Notes: generated from the sequence alone by a model not told the origin. A DNA stretch of 64,000 bases from Siderastrea radians (GCA_964017195.1 OZ024887.1:62170811-62234810), one strand, 5' to 3'; shown: positions 1-13,101, numbered from the stretch's first letter. Numbers and translations are program-made.

Positions 1-490
1 ACCTCGGGAATTCAGAAAAGTGGTCGCAACTAGAGCTGGTTGCATACGAGAATGGGCTCTCGTAAGCGATCACATGATGAAACAATAGAGAGTGGTCGCT
101 TACAAGAGCTTTTAGCGTAAAGTTTGGCATATGTTAATGGTTACTAATAGTTTTGTAGTAATAGTATTGAATAGTTTTTTATTGCTTATCACAGAAGAGG
201 TCCACGAAGGTACACGTCAAAGAACCATTAGCACTTGTGTTATGTATTTATGTATTACTCTAAATTTGAATAAGAACCGAGTGCAAGTGTTAACCGAGTG
301 GTCGCTTACAAGAACTTAAAAGCAAAGGAAAAATCCTGTTGGTAATTCACAAAAGTGGTCGCAGTCGCTTACGGGAGCGGTCGCTTACGAGAGCTTTTCA
401 TCACATAGTTTAAGTCAAGCGGGGTTTCACAATGCTGGTCGTAACTAGAGCTGGTCGCTTACGAGAGTGATCGCAAGGAGAGCTTTGACT
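1..490. mobile_element. Pogo-like MITE with reiterated 18-bp motif, copy 1 (left end cut)
   Basis: The motif GTGGTCGCTTACAAGAGC and close variants recur many times in both orientations. The right end (GAGAGCTTTGACT) is inverted relative to the left end seen in copy 2 at 32582 (AGTCGAAGCTCTC). The style of the ends, CAGT followed by short direct repeats, resembles non-autonomous pogo/Tigger-type elements, but the family is an inference. No coding capacity is visible. The leftmost 24 bases lie outside the window. Confidence 0.55.
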
Positions 491-2728
491 CAAAGTTAAA
501 GTTAACTTAAAAGTATGAAACAAAAAAACACGTATGCACCAAAAGAAAAGTTTAGATCAATGAAAGGAAAATGGACTATGTGATTTTACTTAAAAGTTAT
601 CTATGACATCTATATGTTACTACATCACTGGTTGCGTTTTGTATTCGGTAGTTTACAACACCGCGAGTGAGTGACAATCACGTGACTCTGCACGTGGCCA
701 ATATTCAACTGAAATTAACTGCAATATGTCGTTCATTGAACAAGTGCATTCACAACTTAAAAATGAGCCGGACGTTTTTAGGTCGCCCCAGGCTACCTCT
801 GGTCTTCACCACGTTTGGTTTACAATACAGTTGCGGGGCTACTCGATTCCCCCACCATCCTGAGCTGAAACCCATCCTTTGGATCACGTTTCGCAGAACG
901 TGAGAATATGTCAGTTGTTTGCTGTTGGCCATCTCGAACACAGGGCGCAGAGGAGTCATATTTGACTGTAATGCTGCCTTAACTCATCGCCCAAAATCGA
1001 TCTTGTTGTTTCAAAACAATAAGCGTGACTGAACAAAGCGTCATGCTATCTAGTTACGGGTCTGGTGAAATTCTATCCGCAAGACAAAAACCACATACAG
1101 CAGTTACTGTGGGCGTATCACCAGTAACTAACTAGCCTGTTCCAGGCGTTCAGATAGTGGAGCGCGAGCGAAAAGGAAAGCGAGTAAAAGAGCGGGAAAA
1201 AAACGAGGGGAGACTGGGAAGAGGATCTGAACGCCTGGAACAAGCTAGTAACTAACAGCCGACTAAGCTTTCCGATAATGTCGCCCTTCGAGCGACCATT
1301 GTCGGGTTTTTGTCTTGCGGATAGAATTTCACCAGACGCGTCACTAGATAGCATGATGTTTTGTTCAGTCACGTTCATTGTTGAATTTTAATTCAAAACA
1401 AGATCGATTTGCGCGATGAATTTAGCCGGCATTACGGTCAAATATGACTCCTCTGCGCCCTGTGTCTCGAACTCCCGTTCTTTCGAACAATTTTTTCCCT
1501 GATGTGTTCGACATTGCAAGTGTTAACTGTACTTTTCATCACAAAGATTCTTGTCTTACACTGATACTTAGTCAGTTATCCAATTAATACAACCACTTCA
1601 TTATCGCTGCCACATTTTCAGTTTACCAGAAGAAATGCTCAGTCATTTTTATGACGTTAAGACTCCTTTAACCCGGCCACCCCGTTGACACGGCCAATGG
1701 TCCCGTAAGGCGAAGTCCGCCTTGCTATACAACCACTCAATCAGAACACACAGTATAAACGCATATGTTGTAGTTCAATTTCATCCTTGGTTCAATTTTT
1801 ATTTTCCTTTGTTCTTTTTTAAGTTAATATAAGATAATGAATATGAAACCAAAGAAAATAAAAATTGAACCAAGGATAAAATTGAACTACAACACATACA
1901 TCCGTCTTCATTTCATGCATATGGAAGTAAGCTGTGGTGTGAAGTGCCTTTTGAGAAAATTCATTAGAAGTAGGCTTGAAGAAGGAACCTCTTCCATTGA
2001 TAGTCTACAACTGAATTGGCTTTAGATAATTTTTTTCGATCCGACCGCTCTTATACAGCGATTTTTTAAGGGAAGCAAACCCATCCAAGGCGAGTGTACC
2101 TTTAAAAGATTCTTTCCCTGATCCGTAAACGTCCCTGGAAAAGCTCTCAAAAATGTTTTCAGCTTTTCTCGAATCTTACAAAAATCTCCGCCGTCCCAAA
2201 AAGCCCTCCCCCACCACGCGCCCACAAGGGGCCCCATAATGCTCTTGGGCGTGTTCTCAGGACTTTAAAAAAGCTTACAAATGAAATAAATAGCGACAGA
2301 GGTAGCGGGGGAAGGGCAGTCTACCGATATATACGTAATATGGCCACCACTACCTTTGCCCTTTGTCATATAACCACCATTTAGGGTATTTAGCCGCAAA
2401 ACAGAGAGTAGTACTCGCCAGAAAACACCACTTATGGATAAAAATCCAAAGGGTTCTGATTACTTGCGGGGTTTCATTTGGACGAACACGATTTGCAACA
2501 GCCAAGCGCGATACGTTTACCCGTTGCATTAATGGGAGTTCCGTATTTTGTTAAGGGAAGAAGTAGCAAGGGCGAGCAAGCGCAATATTGAGTTATGTAA
2601 GAGCACGATGGAACGCTTTAAGATGCAGTTATCGAGTGCTCTCTAAAATTCCCAAGTGCTTGCCTGAAAATATCCAGCCATTACCCACTTTTTCTTGACC
2701 CAAAGAATAGCTTATGTAGTCACTTTCT
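491..2728. other. Duplicated non-coding DNA
   Basis: This lies downstream of the 3' end of the minus-strand HEATR4-like copy 1. Its open frames are short and show no family resemblance. It has a counterpart at about 33095-35329. Apart from a MITE at 1133-1247 I see no gene here. Confidence 0.6.
1133..1247. mobile_element. 115-bp MITE with 9-bp target duplication
   Basis: The inverted ends are TAGCCTGTTCCAGGCG and its near complement. The element is flanked by the exact 9-bp direct repeat GTAACTAAC (1124-1132 and 1248-1256). A 9-bp duplication fits Mutator-like elements. The same insertion is in copy 2 (33728-33843), so it predates the segmental duplication. Confidence 0.85.
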
Positions 2729-2967
2729 CCTGGCATACGGTGCACGCGACTGAAATTGAAATTGACCAATCAGAGCTCAGTACGCGGGGCAAACTGAGTT
2801 TTCCTACGTCACAAAATAAAAAGGCTGGTTCACACTATAAGCATAAACATAAGCATAAGCATAAGAATGTTCACACTTATGACATAAGCATAAGAAAGCG
2901 ACATACGCAGGCGCATTGGGCTTCAGATTTATAATCCTGGGGGAATGAGACGAGGTGTAATTTCAAA

Positions 2968-3171
2968 ATGGTGGACGAAGAAGAAAACGAAGAAGCGCTC
3001 CTTTTGATGCTGCTGCGCCGTAATCGTCAACGGCGGAAAGAAAAACAACCTGAAAAAAGATGGCGGTCCTGTTGGGTAAGAGAAATCTTCACGAAGAGAA
3101 AACAAGAAGAAGATTATCACAATCTTGTGCTTGAAATGCGAATGGTGGACCGAGAAATTTATTTTAGGTAG
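2968..3171 (+). pseudogene. Harbinger-type transposase, N-terminal fragment
   Basis: A 67-codon frame begins with an acidic stretch, then a basic run (RRNRQRRKE), and ends WVREIFTKRKQEEDYHNLV followed by EMRMVDREIYFR. The tryptophan/arginine block followed by a conserved YHNL-type helix is the usual start of PIF/Harbinger (HARBI1-like) transposases. The frame ends at a possible splice donor (TTTAG/GTAG, near 3169). No catalytic DDE region follows within the element, so the gene cannot be functional. Confidence 0.55.
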
Positions 3172-4383
3172 TTCAGGTAGTTAATACGGCCGGCCTCAGC
3201 CAGTTTTTTTTGAGGGCGTCGCTAAATTAGCAGTTGGTAATAAACAACCCCATGTGCAGTACGAAGCGACAATTTATAGGCTCGAAAACACAACACTCAC
3301 TTGATCTAGAATAGTTAAAATTTCTCACTTTCGAATAAAATACACCAGCTGTCAATTAAGAATTAGCCAAAAATACTATCTCAAAGTCTAAATTTTGAAA
3401 ATTTACGCAAGAGATTACGCATCTTGTCTCACGCGTGAAATCAAACTGCAGCAGAGGATTTGTGTCTGTTTAGGTCAGATTACTATTTTTCGAAATTTCA
3501 TGAACGAAGATTCACAGAAGAGGAGACAGTAAGCTTTTCTGAATAATACATTTATTAATACACGCCTTTATTCGTTTCTGAAAACCAAACGCGTTCAATT
3601 CTTTCTTCGAGGGAAGCTACGCGCAAGCGATTTCGCTCGATGTGCAGGTTATTTTGAAGAGCATTTACTGATGCGAACTGTGCACGTTTTTCAAAACTTT
3701 TACGAAAACTTTAAGAAATACAAAGAATCCTTCAATTAAGAAGTTATCTCGGTAAAAACTTACAATCAAATGTGTAATTTACTCTACCGTAGACTCGTAG
3801 AAGTGCTTGAGCATTTCCCAGAAAGTCCGCAGCTCGAAAAATCTCTTGCGATGGAAGATTGTCCTTCGCTGTGACAAAACGGCAGTTCGTCCTCGAAAGA
3901 TGTTTTCTTCGCTCTAAAAGCTCTAAATTCCATCGCTTAACTTGTCGAGTGTTCCTTAGAGCTTCTTCTTTCGATTTTTAACTTTCAAAAGGTAATCCTT
4001 CCTTCTGAGAGTGAGATATTGCCATCTTGAAAATTCACGCGTGAAGAGCACGGCAGCCATTTTGAGTGAAATGTGATCTTCTTGGAGAGTGACAAGAAGT
4101 CTTCCCTTCTAGGACCCCCTCAAGCCTTCAAATATATGCGCAGTAGGTGGATTCTGATTGGTTGAACATTCCCAAAGACAGCTAGGACAAAAGGGGACCA
4201 AAAAAGCTTTTCTAGGGGAGGCTGGGGCCAAAAGTGAACACGTGCAAAATCAAGGCCGGCTCAGGCCGGCACGGACGTTAATGGGTTTTAAAGAAGAAGA
4301 CGCCCGTTTGAAACAGCAAATCAGAGCAGGATTGGGAACTGTTTTCGCTTGAATTTCTGCTGACATCAAATACTGCTGTTTCG

Positions 4384-4567
4384 TTATGCTTATGCTTATG
4401 CTTATGTTGTCCCGGTTCACACTTGTGATCACGCTACATAAGCATAAGCATAAGCATAAGAAAAAGGAAAAGTTTCCTTTTTCTTATGCTTATGCTTATG
4501 CTTATGTCACTACGGTTCACACTTACGCTTTCTTATGCTTATGCTTATGTTTATGCTTATGCTTATG
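4384..4567. repeat. Inverted arrays of the hexamer CTTATG/CATAAG
   Basis: Four arrays of three to six hexamers occur here in alternating orientation, separated by copies of GGTTCACACTT. A matching array lies at about 2836-2895 at the other end of the Harbinger-type element. Such subterminal arrays may bind transposase; that is inference. Confidence 0.8.
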
Positions 4568-7447
4568 TCACAAGTGTGAACCAGCCTTTACCAGCAATGT
4601 CACACCAGTGATTCTAGTTAGATTTACATTTATATGTATGAATGCAGGCAAAGAAGTGCTTATCTCAATGCAGTTTTAGTTTTGTGAAAGTCAGTTGTCC
4701 CATTTTCTACGTTTAATCATACAAAAGGAATTTCGTAAATAAGCGATCTGATGTAAGCTTAAAAAATTGCAGTTCATTGCGTAGTCTTTTATGATTTTTT
4801 TTATGGTTCTCATTTCGCAACTGGTTTACATTTTATCCCAAAATTAGATAGTGTGACTATTTTAGAGTGGGTCGGTGTTGTTTTCTCAATCCAGTTTAGT
4901 ATTCGTCACCGCACATTGGGTTGTTTTGACTGATTGCTAATTTAATTATCCAACAAACTGAAGAGTCAGTCGCTCTGTCGTCAAGTTTATAGTCTTAGTG
5001 TAAAGCTCTATGTTTTTTCAGTTGTGGAATATTTTATCAGCTCCCTGTAATGTTATATTTTGAGCTTCCTCACTTGAAGTGAATGCCATTTCTGTCCTAA
5101 ATTAGAGACTAAAATAAATTAGAATCGCCGATTCAGTGAGTGAGTTCAGTGTAACATGGTTTTGTAGCGTGTCTGTAGATCGAAATGAAAAAGTTATTCA
5201 AGTAACTATAGGTGAAACAGTTCTCGATCGATCTAAAGCTATTTTGTCCAAAAAGAGACTCTAAAGGCTTCCGAAAAATAGTTTAGGGTGTGTTCTTTAA
5301 AACAGCCGAGTAATACTTCGCGGGCGAAAAAGTTGTGCCATTTTCCCTCCATTATTGTGCTTGGAAGCTTCAGAAAACATTTTTCGGGTCTTTCCCAGTA
5401 AACAGCCTGATGCCTGAACGATATTGTTTATTTTAGCAAAGTTGTTTAATGAATGACAGAACTAAACAGCCAGTGGGCATGCGAATCAGTGAAAAATGCG
5501 TACCGGTATTTAGATTGCAAAGTCTGTCGAGTCGCTCGATCCCCGGCTGCCGGGAGCAACTGAAGTGAGTTCATTCGTTTTTTTCACAGAGCAACTGTAG
5601 TTTCACGAGTACTCTTCTTGACCTTAATAAGCTTTCCAAAGAATGCTGCAAAAAGCATTGTCGGTGAATGTCTTGCTGAAGTCTTATTTTTGAAGGAAAA
5701 TAAGTCGACTTTACTGTTTCCTCAGCGGTCCGCATTGTGCTTTTGCGTTTATGTTTTCCCTTGTTGTTTTTCATCTTTAAATATGAGCAAGCAACCTAGT
5801 GAACAAAATGGACGAGAAAAATCACTTTGCAACGAATTTAAATTAAGCAGAAATTCCAACGGCGTCACTGAGACACAAATCAAAATTGTTCCGGAGTGCC
5901 TAATTTCTTAATACGACAAGAAACTGTGTAGAAATAGAAATTTAAGCAGTTAGCGTTGTGTTTACAATTCAGATTAATAATTTCTTTCATCGTCACGTCG
6001 ATCATAAAAAAAAATTACGAGCGGTGGGTTCGATCAGTCAGGAAGGCTTTCCACTCTGGAGTATCAAGACAAGACGTAAAATAAAACACAGTAAAATGAA
6101 AGAGAAGCATTTAATAAAAACTGTCACACATTCATGGCGAGTCAGTACAAAAATCAAGAAGTAATCTAAGCAAGAACCGAACAAACTACCAAGAAAGAAG
6201 GAACGGCGACATTTTTTGGCTATACCACACAAAGTTGACTCTGGTTTACCTGCACTCGTTGTAGCTCTCTGCTCCAAAAGCTCCAAATGTTCTGATACAA
6301 ATCGGATGCTATCTAAAAGAAGTTGAATCGCTTTCCAGTTGTTTGAGTGTTGTTTTTACCATTCCGTCCACAACCCTAAACTGAGAACAACAGCGTTTTG
6401 TGTCTTACCTTTAACAAACTAAGATGGTGAATTCTGACGTTCCTCACTACAGTAATCCTGTTTCTGAGCTGCATAGAGATAACCTGTTCAAGTTAAAATT
6501 CTGTCTTCAGTTCGATTAAACAAGCACATGATGACGCCGTTGTGCGAACGGATTACAATCTTGCTCCGTTTCAACTCCCGCAGCTAATATGGTGAAATCG
6601 TACAGCTTCGATCCACTTTGAACGATGATTATAACAATGTTTCAAGAAAAATCAAACACGTACCGCATTTACAGAGCCAAAAATTAGTAGATTGTTTCCC
6701 AAAACTTGTGCCACTTCGTTCACTTTGGTTCGGAGCAGTTTCATTTTGATTCATTCAGCTTTGGAGAGAAACGCTGCACACTTAGCAAGCTTTTGGCGCC
6801 TTTTTCGTTCAGTCATGTGACCAATTCTTGTCCCTTTTTATCTCTTACTGGTTTTTTTTTCTGTCTTGATTTTATAACAGCTATAGTGGTCGAGGTTTTA
6901 ATAAAACAATTATTCTACTCGGACTTGCTGGCTATCGTATAATTATAACCAGCTCGCCGCTATGCACCTCGTTAGTTATCTATCATTGCAAAAACCTAAC
7001 ACTGGACGTAACAGCTAGTAACGGACGTTAAAATAGTGACTTTGACTGGAGTGAACGGCTGGCGTTATAAGTTTCGCCGTACGTTAAGTTTTATGCAACT
7101 CGCTCCCGTTGCTTTCCTGCCCTCTGGCTCGAGTTGGAAAAACTGGACAATTAGCAAGTGACATCATGTAATCCATATCGCAATGTACCCAATGTCCACC
7201 CAATGTTACGATGAGGGACCACGATGAGGGATAATGACGTAGGAAAACTCGGTTTTCACTGCCGCTAGCACCGCGGGCGCAAGCTTCGTATGCCAGGCTT
7301 ATCTGGAAACCGCGTTAATCAGACAACCCCGTTATCGTCGTTATTATTACATGCAGTATTAAAACGGCTAGATGCTTTTAAAAACAACCTTCCACATAAG
7401 GTGCAAAGGCATAGCCTATAAAAAGTCTCCTAAAAATGGCTGGGTTC

Positions 7448-7448
7448 C

Positions 7449-7523
<75 letters not shown>
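7448..7523. repeat. (TTA)n microsatellite, copy 1
   Basis: About 25 uninterrupted TTA units. The copy-2 counterpart (35479-35568) is longer and carries two interruptions, so the two have diverged since duplication. Confidence 0.97.
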
Positions 7524-7525
<2 letters not shown>

Positions 7526-10185
7526 CGCTAGTGGTCGTGTTAACGGGGTTCCACTTTAACTCGATAAAGCACGCGTGACGTTGGGCGCGTGCATTACAGC
7601 AGGATATTGAACCTTTCTCACCAATCACAACGCGCGTATTTCTTTGATAAAGCTAATTAGGATCAACGACACATCTGTAGATCAAAAAATATATTTTTAT
7701 GTCTTATAGAACAAAAACTATTCCATTATTTACAAATAACTATTTTTTAAATTGTATTAAAGTGATCGGGTTTTTTTCCCTGCACACTTTATAAAAAAAT
7801 TTCGTTTTATCTCTACTTTCTCTCTTTTATGTCTAAAAATTGAAAATGTAGAGCTTTAACCATAACCTGACATTTCAGGAGTCTGTAGGCTTTGACGAAA
7901 CAACACTAGATCCCAAGTCTCCCTCGTTTGCATTGGACTGTTCGTAGTCCGAAGGTCCTGGTGAGGAAATGTTCCTTTCGCTGATTTCGCCAACAAGTTT
8001 TAGAAGCTCAGCGTCATCCTTGTTTGACTCAAGCTCGAAAGTGTCTGACTCTTGGTCGCCATTTTCCTCGGCCTGGTCAGAAGGTAACACGCTAACAACT
8101 CCCTGATCTTCCGAAAATTCTACTTTTGACCGAGAAGCTGATCTCTCCGATGTAGCACCCTGCAAGGCCGACTCGTTCCTCTCCCCGACCTGTTTCTGCA
8201 TCTCGCCTTCATCCAGTTGAGTATCCATTTTACCACGCCCTTCACCATGGTCTACCTCATCCCCAGACCCTTCCTGATCCCCGGAGTTATCGGACAAGTC
8301 GTCCCATTTGTCCATATTCCCTTCACTGTTTTCAGATGAAGTGCTGTTTAAATCCATAGGAAGATAAGAGCGCCTGAAAACAAGCTCTCCAGGTGTGGGC
8401 GCTCTTGACATCCTTTCTCGCGCGTGATAGCCCGCGAGTATTGGGTCCCATCCTCGCGAGGAGTCACTTGTGGCGCGTGACACCGCGCGCGAACCCATTT
8501 TAGTGGCTCGAGACGCAACACGCGAGGGAGGAGCCTGTTCGGTCTCGGTGGTAAAAAGACGTTTGTAGTCGCTTGTGTACTCGGCTGCCTCGTCTTCCTG
8601 TAGGATGTGTGCCACGATAGCGTCTCTCCGACATAACCGCCTCACTTCCTGCCTGATAGCTTCAACCATTTCCAGATCCCCTGTTGGCTCAACACCCAGT
8701 GACTCCAATGTCATGATCGCCTCCCTAAAAAACGCGGAAAATAGCTGAGTCATAACCTGGATTGTAAGCAGTGTTTTAAGTGAGTGGACGGTCAAAGTGT
8801 ATTGTGAGACTGCCGATAAGAACTAAGATCCACAGATTTTATCTCACAACCAACTATTTTCTCAAGGGAAAACAGACGAAAACAAAACGACAAGGACATG
8901 CCATAGCTTCTCGTCCCGTAATAAGGACTCTCCAACATACCCGGAGATTATTAGCTTTCAGGAACTTAACTACCGAAGAATCGTTGAATGGCGAGAACTA
9001 AGTCTGGACGAGAGTTTAAACTCTTTGGGAGCACAAGAGAGTCTCCATGAGTTCATTATAGTTTGAGGCCAAACAAGAGCGATCGTTAGAAAACTTCCAT
9101 CTTGCAGCGTGCAGTGGTAGCACTGAATTCTATTCCGCGTTGAATAAAGCGAAACGTGGTGGCCAACACGTGACCAAAAAACAACCATTTGCTTCGGTTT
9201 TGGTTAACTACGATCTGTAAATGGTTAAATGAACTCGTGACACTCTCTTAACCAAAAGGAAGAAAAGCCTGAATCCTTGTGTCCTTGTCGCGGACGTTTT
9301 TCCGCACTTTGCCTTGAGTACTGATTAGTTCACTGGGTTATCTGCCTCTGTGATTGGCCGGACTAATTTAATCTAATTTAATTTAATTTTTATTAATTCA
9401 ATTTAATTAATTTAATTTTTTGGGTTTTGGCTTTACAAAACTCTGTTGAAAAGTGCTACATTGGTAAACTTGAAACGCGTGCAAACTTGAAACTCACCTC
9501 TTCACAAGTTCCTCAGTTTCAACAACGAGGCGATCTTGCAGAACGCTAAGCAACCTTTCATCTCGCAATCCCAGTACTGCCACTGCGTTACACGCCTCCG
9601 CCCGTACAGCGGGTACCTTCTCATAGCGAATTGACCACAGTAATACCTCGATCAGCCTCTCATCCACGACTCCTATAGAACCAAGGGCTACAACGAAAGC
9701 ACAAATTTAAAATAACAATTTTAAAAAAATGTTAAAGAACGTTCACTTAAATAAGATTACCGCCTACAGGTCGAGTTACCTTCATGAAGGAGAGCTATTT
9801 TTCGCTACCATAATGCAACGTTAATTCCTGTCCTCATGACCGCAAATTCCAAATCCTTTCCTTGGCTAGCATAGTCAGTTTGATAAACAAGAGCTTGCTT
9901 CGCTTGGCATATTCCGATCTTTTAATACATTGTGTACGGTAAATTAAGCAGGTCATTCTTGGCCTTAGAATTGTCCTTCAACGCATGGTTCAGTGTATTT
10001 CACACAGAATTGAATTGGAATGATCAACATACTCGTCCTTGAAAGAATACGAGGCATCCACAACCGCGTTTACTTCCTTCATTCGGTAGTTTTACCTTCC
10101 CTTTCGTTTTAATTTCCTTTGCTCTTAGCTATCTTCTTCTTCAACCTGGGTTAATTTCAGTCGCGTTAATTTCAAATACCTTAAC

Positions 10186-10811
10186 CCATTGACTCCTGGA
10201 CATTTTGCCAAAAAATGCCTTTCGAAGCGAGTCAAGCCGTTTTTAGGCCGCTGTCTAGCCGAAAAGAATCCAAACTGTCCAAAGCGTTGTTTACAAGTCG
10301 AGCACTGGACTAGCTTTTGTTCCTGATGCCAAATTACAGCTTTCCAAGTTCGGGCATGCGCAGAAAGCAAAATTTCGAGATATTTTTTTTCGAGAAAGTT
10401 TCGCTGCCCTTTCGTCTTTTACCTTTTGCTTTCTCCCCTCCCCCCTTCTTTTGCTTTTCTTTCCCCCCTTTTTTTTCTTTTGTGGGGCATCTACTAGGCT
10501 ACCTTTTGGTGGGAAAAGATTTTGCAAAACGATAGAGGATCGTGAATTTCTTTTGAAGGAAGTACCAGTGGGTAGTGGGACAAGATTTTCATTGGAATTT
10601 TCTGCTCAAAGTTACACGGTTTTTTGCGTCTTTCTCTGGTCTGTTTGACTGAATCGCGCTCATTTGGGTATGGCTTGAAAGATCTCATCTCCCCGCACAA
10701 GGTAGTTGTCAAAGTTGTCCAGGATCGTTAAAACTGATGACGTCACAAGTGGTACAAGGGACGTGGTTAAAGAAGGGCGGTTACGGGCGGTTCAGGGGTC
10801 AATGTGTTAAA
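10186..10811. mobile_element. About 626-bp inverted-repeat insertion in intron of HEATR4-like copy 1
   Basis: Absent from copy 2, where the flanks join at about 38217. The ends are ACCCATTGACTCCTGG and an imperfect complement (CAATGTGTT). A TTA or TTAA duplication is possible, but a few extra bases at the right flank blur it. No coding capacity is evident. Confidence 0.7.
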
Positions 10812-11326
10812 TTAATAAACACAAGCTCTCATTTCCTATAAGATATATATCTTTAAAAAAGCTAGCAGCCGTGACGCAGGGCTCAATAATTCTAACCTTT
10901 TATGGTATGTGCCTTGACCTTCCAGCTGTTGTCGTCACTCGCCAAACGCAGGAGTGAACTCAGTACACCTTTATCCGTGATCTTCAACTTGCCTGCAGCC
11001 TGTAAGATAACATTAAAGTCATCTACAAGTATCTCTATTTTATTCATCTCCATGTTCCCTTCGCTAACAACGACCTTTGTCTTTGTCCTCTGATAACCAG
11101 TCGGAGCAAGCATACCTTTTTTTAACCAACCTGGATGAAATCCTTAAGTACGACCATTGAAATAAAAGCAAAGAGGGGCAAAACTCAAACTGACGGTGAC
11201 TTGGATGAAGCCTAGTTTTCCAGCACTGGGAACTGGGTTCGAGTTTTCATTGGTTCAGTGGGTTACATCATTTATTGCGAATGGTCCAGCAGAGTTCTTG
11301 AGAGAAAACGCTGTAACTGGTTTAAA

Positions 11327-11479
11327 CAGCCTAGTACCCAGGCGTTCTCTTCTCGCTCACACGACTTGGCGCGAAATTTCGTGACGTCACCGAATGGCAT
11401 ACCTCATTCGGTGACGTCACTACATTTGGCACCAAGTCGAAACGAGTGAGCGGGAGGAGAAGGCCTGGGTACTAGGCTG
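11327..11479. mobile_element. 153-bp palindromic MITE with 9-bp target duplication, copy 1
   Basis: A near-perfect palindrome starting CAGCCTAGTACCCAGGCG, with GTGACGTCACCGAATG at its core. It is flanked by the exact 9-bp repeat TGGTTTAAA (11318-11326 and 11480-11488). It is shared with copy 2 (38730-38882), so it inserted before duplication. A relative lies at 25495-25725. Confidence 0.88.
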
Positions 11480-12806
11480 TGGTTTAAATTGTTTTGTCGC
11501 AAACACCCGTTTTACTTACCATGGCAGCTTCAATTCTAACCGAGACGTATTCACTCTTAAAACATTCTTGCAAGGCCGGCAGAAGACGAGCAGTCATGAT
11601 ACCAAGATTTGACAGCTGAGAAAGAAAAGAGGGCGAATATAGCGTTATTGAAACGTCCACATAGCAAAGCACAGATAATGCACAATAGTTAACAAGTTAA
11701 GTGTTGTTTAGTCAAGCTACAGAAAGGTAAAAAATATTGTAATTGATTTGTTAATTTGTCATCCGATAACGCCCTTTTCCAAAGACATTACTTTGATTTT
11801 GTGTACTGCTGGTAGAAAAGGTAAATATCATTCAGCGAGAGACGGGTCTCTAACCAGATAATAGGGAACTTAAGCAAACGTCACTTATTAAAAAATGACT
11901 TCCCAGTCTTTTAAACTTCTTCTCGATTATCCCAGTTCACTCAATCTGTCTAGTGTAGCAGAACTATTCGGGAGCTGAATTTGGGAGGACGGCGTTACAA
12001 TTCAGGAAGAAAAACGAAAATTCACCGCCGTGTGTTCACGTTCTCCACAAAACTTTTAATTTGGTCATTCCACGTTGTAGTTGTGTACAGAACGGTAAAG
12101 AAATGTACCAAAAAGTATAACGCATGTGCAGAGTCATTGTTTTGCTAATAAAAGCTTTTGTTTTTTGACGTTCTCGTCAGCCGTCGCCGTCGTGTTTGCT
12201 TAAGCTCCCTAATATGGACCTTAAGCAGCCAGAACGCCGATGTCGCGGACGTAACAAGCGGCTACCGGAAGTTCTTTGTTTCTCGTTTGGTGCGCTTTGA
12301 CGTTTTCAGTTCAATCCCAAATTTGTTTTCCTGTTCGTGACAGGAAGCAAAATTGCGCCAATAAAGGGAAAACAAGACTTCCGGTCACCGACTGAAACGT
12401 CCGGGACGTCAACGTTTTCGTTGCTTAAGCTCCCTAATGTAAACCAAACATGACCTGATCACGTGACTTTTTCTGCGCTTAGCACTGATCACCGTTACTT
12501 CAAATTAATTCACCTGCTCTACAATTAAAACACCGAAAACTATGTAAAAGTAAATTTGAACCCCCTACGTCAGTTGGTTTAATTTGGTGGGGAATATACT
12601 TTGCACCCTGAATTTTTCAGTTTCCTAACACATTCATGGTCTACATAGTACGGTCAAGCTCATTTCCTTAAAATCTACTTTTATCCTCTCCAGTGCTCAC
12701 CTTCTTCAGCGCGTCCACTTTTATCCGCTCGTTTCCAGTGAGCATTCGTTCACGCAAGGCATCATGGACAAGCTGTTGGTGAGAAAGGAGTACATATCCG
12801 TCGGTA

Positions 12807-13101
12807 TAGAGCGCTTTTCAAATGAGTGTCGTAAAACCAGAACCAAAGTAATTACCCCAGCCAATCACAACAGACACAAATTATCCAATGAACCAATCAG
12901 AACTCGAAGCAAGTACATGTTACTGGCGTCAAGCGCGGGAAAAAACGTGCGAGCGCGAGCAAGTCGCGACTGATTGGTTTGAGTTTTACTCCTGATTGGT
13001 CGAGAAAGTGGCGCGAGATTTTTAACCAATCACAGAGCGAAGTAAAGCAAAACCAAAGCAAAACACGAATTACTTTCGACACTCAATTGAAAACCGCTCT
13101 A
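12807..13101. mobile_element. About 295-bp MITE, inserted in copy 1 only
   Basis: The inverted ends are AGAGCGCTTTTCAAATGAG and AGAGCGGTTTTCAATTGAG (complement). The interior holds several CCAATCA/TGATTGG motifs. Copy 2 lacks the element near 40230. The target duplication is not clean. Confidence 0.8.

Larger units (their letters stand above)
2820..4589. mobile_element. Nested PIF/Harbinger-type element with hexamer-rich ends
   Basis: The inverted ends read AAAGGCTGGTTCACAC (from 2820) and its complement (to 4589). Just inside each end are arrays of CATAAG or its complement. Between them is a short reading frame resembling the start of a Harbinger transposase. I see no clean 3-bp target duplication, perhaps because of mutation. 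The remainder of the transposase is missing, so this is a non-autonomous remnant. Confidence 0.7.
2729..7297. mobile_element. 4.57-kb DNA transposon of unclear superfamily
   Basis: The termini are an 11-bp perfect inverted repeat, CCTGGCATACG (2729-2739) and its complement (7287-7297). A second inverted block, GAGTTTTCCTACGTCA, lies inside each end (2796-2811 and 7235-7250). Copy 2 has the empty site at 35328-35329. Comparison with it shows a 2-bp CT duplication (2727-2728 and 7298-7299). No transposase is recognisable in the element's own sequence. A Harbinger-type element is nested near its left end. I cannot assign it to a superfamily. Confidence 0.85.

Noticed and set aside
5571..5911. 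Short frames inside the 4.57-kb transposon
   Set aside because: No recognisable domain and no support from both strands or splice context.
7372..7578. Frame coding for a long tyrosine run
   Set aside because: Translation of the (TTA)n microsatellite; no support as a gene.
8725..8795. Extension of the HEATR4-like last exon upstream to TTG at 8795 or to the acceptor at 8756
   Set aside because: The preceding exon ends two bases into a codon. Only the acceptor at 8724/8725 restores frame, giving EELVKREAIMTLESLG.
8824..9065. Plus-strand open frame containing ELNYRRIVEWRELSLDESL, also open at 36858-37099 in copy 2
   Set aside because: It looks protein-like, but it lies antisense in the last intron of the HEATR4-like gene, has no start or family match, and its conservation is explained by the recent duplication.
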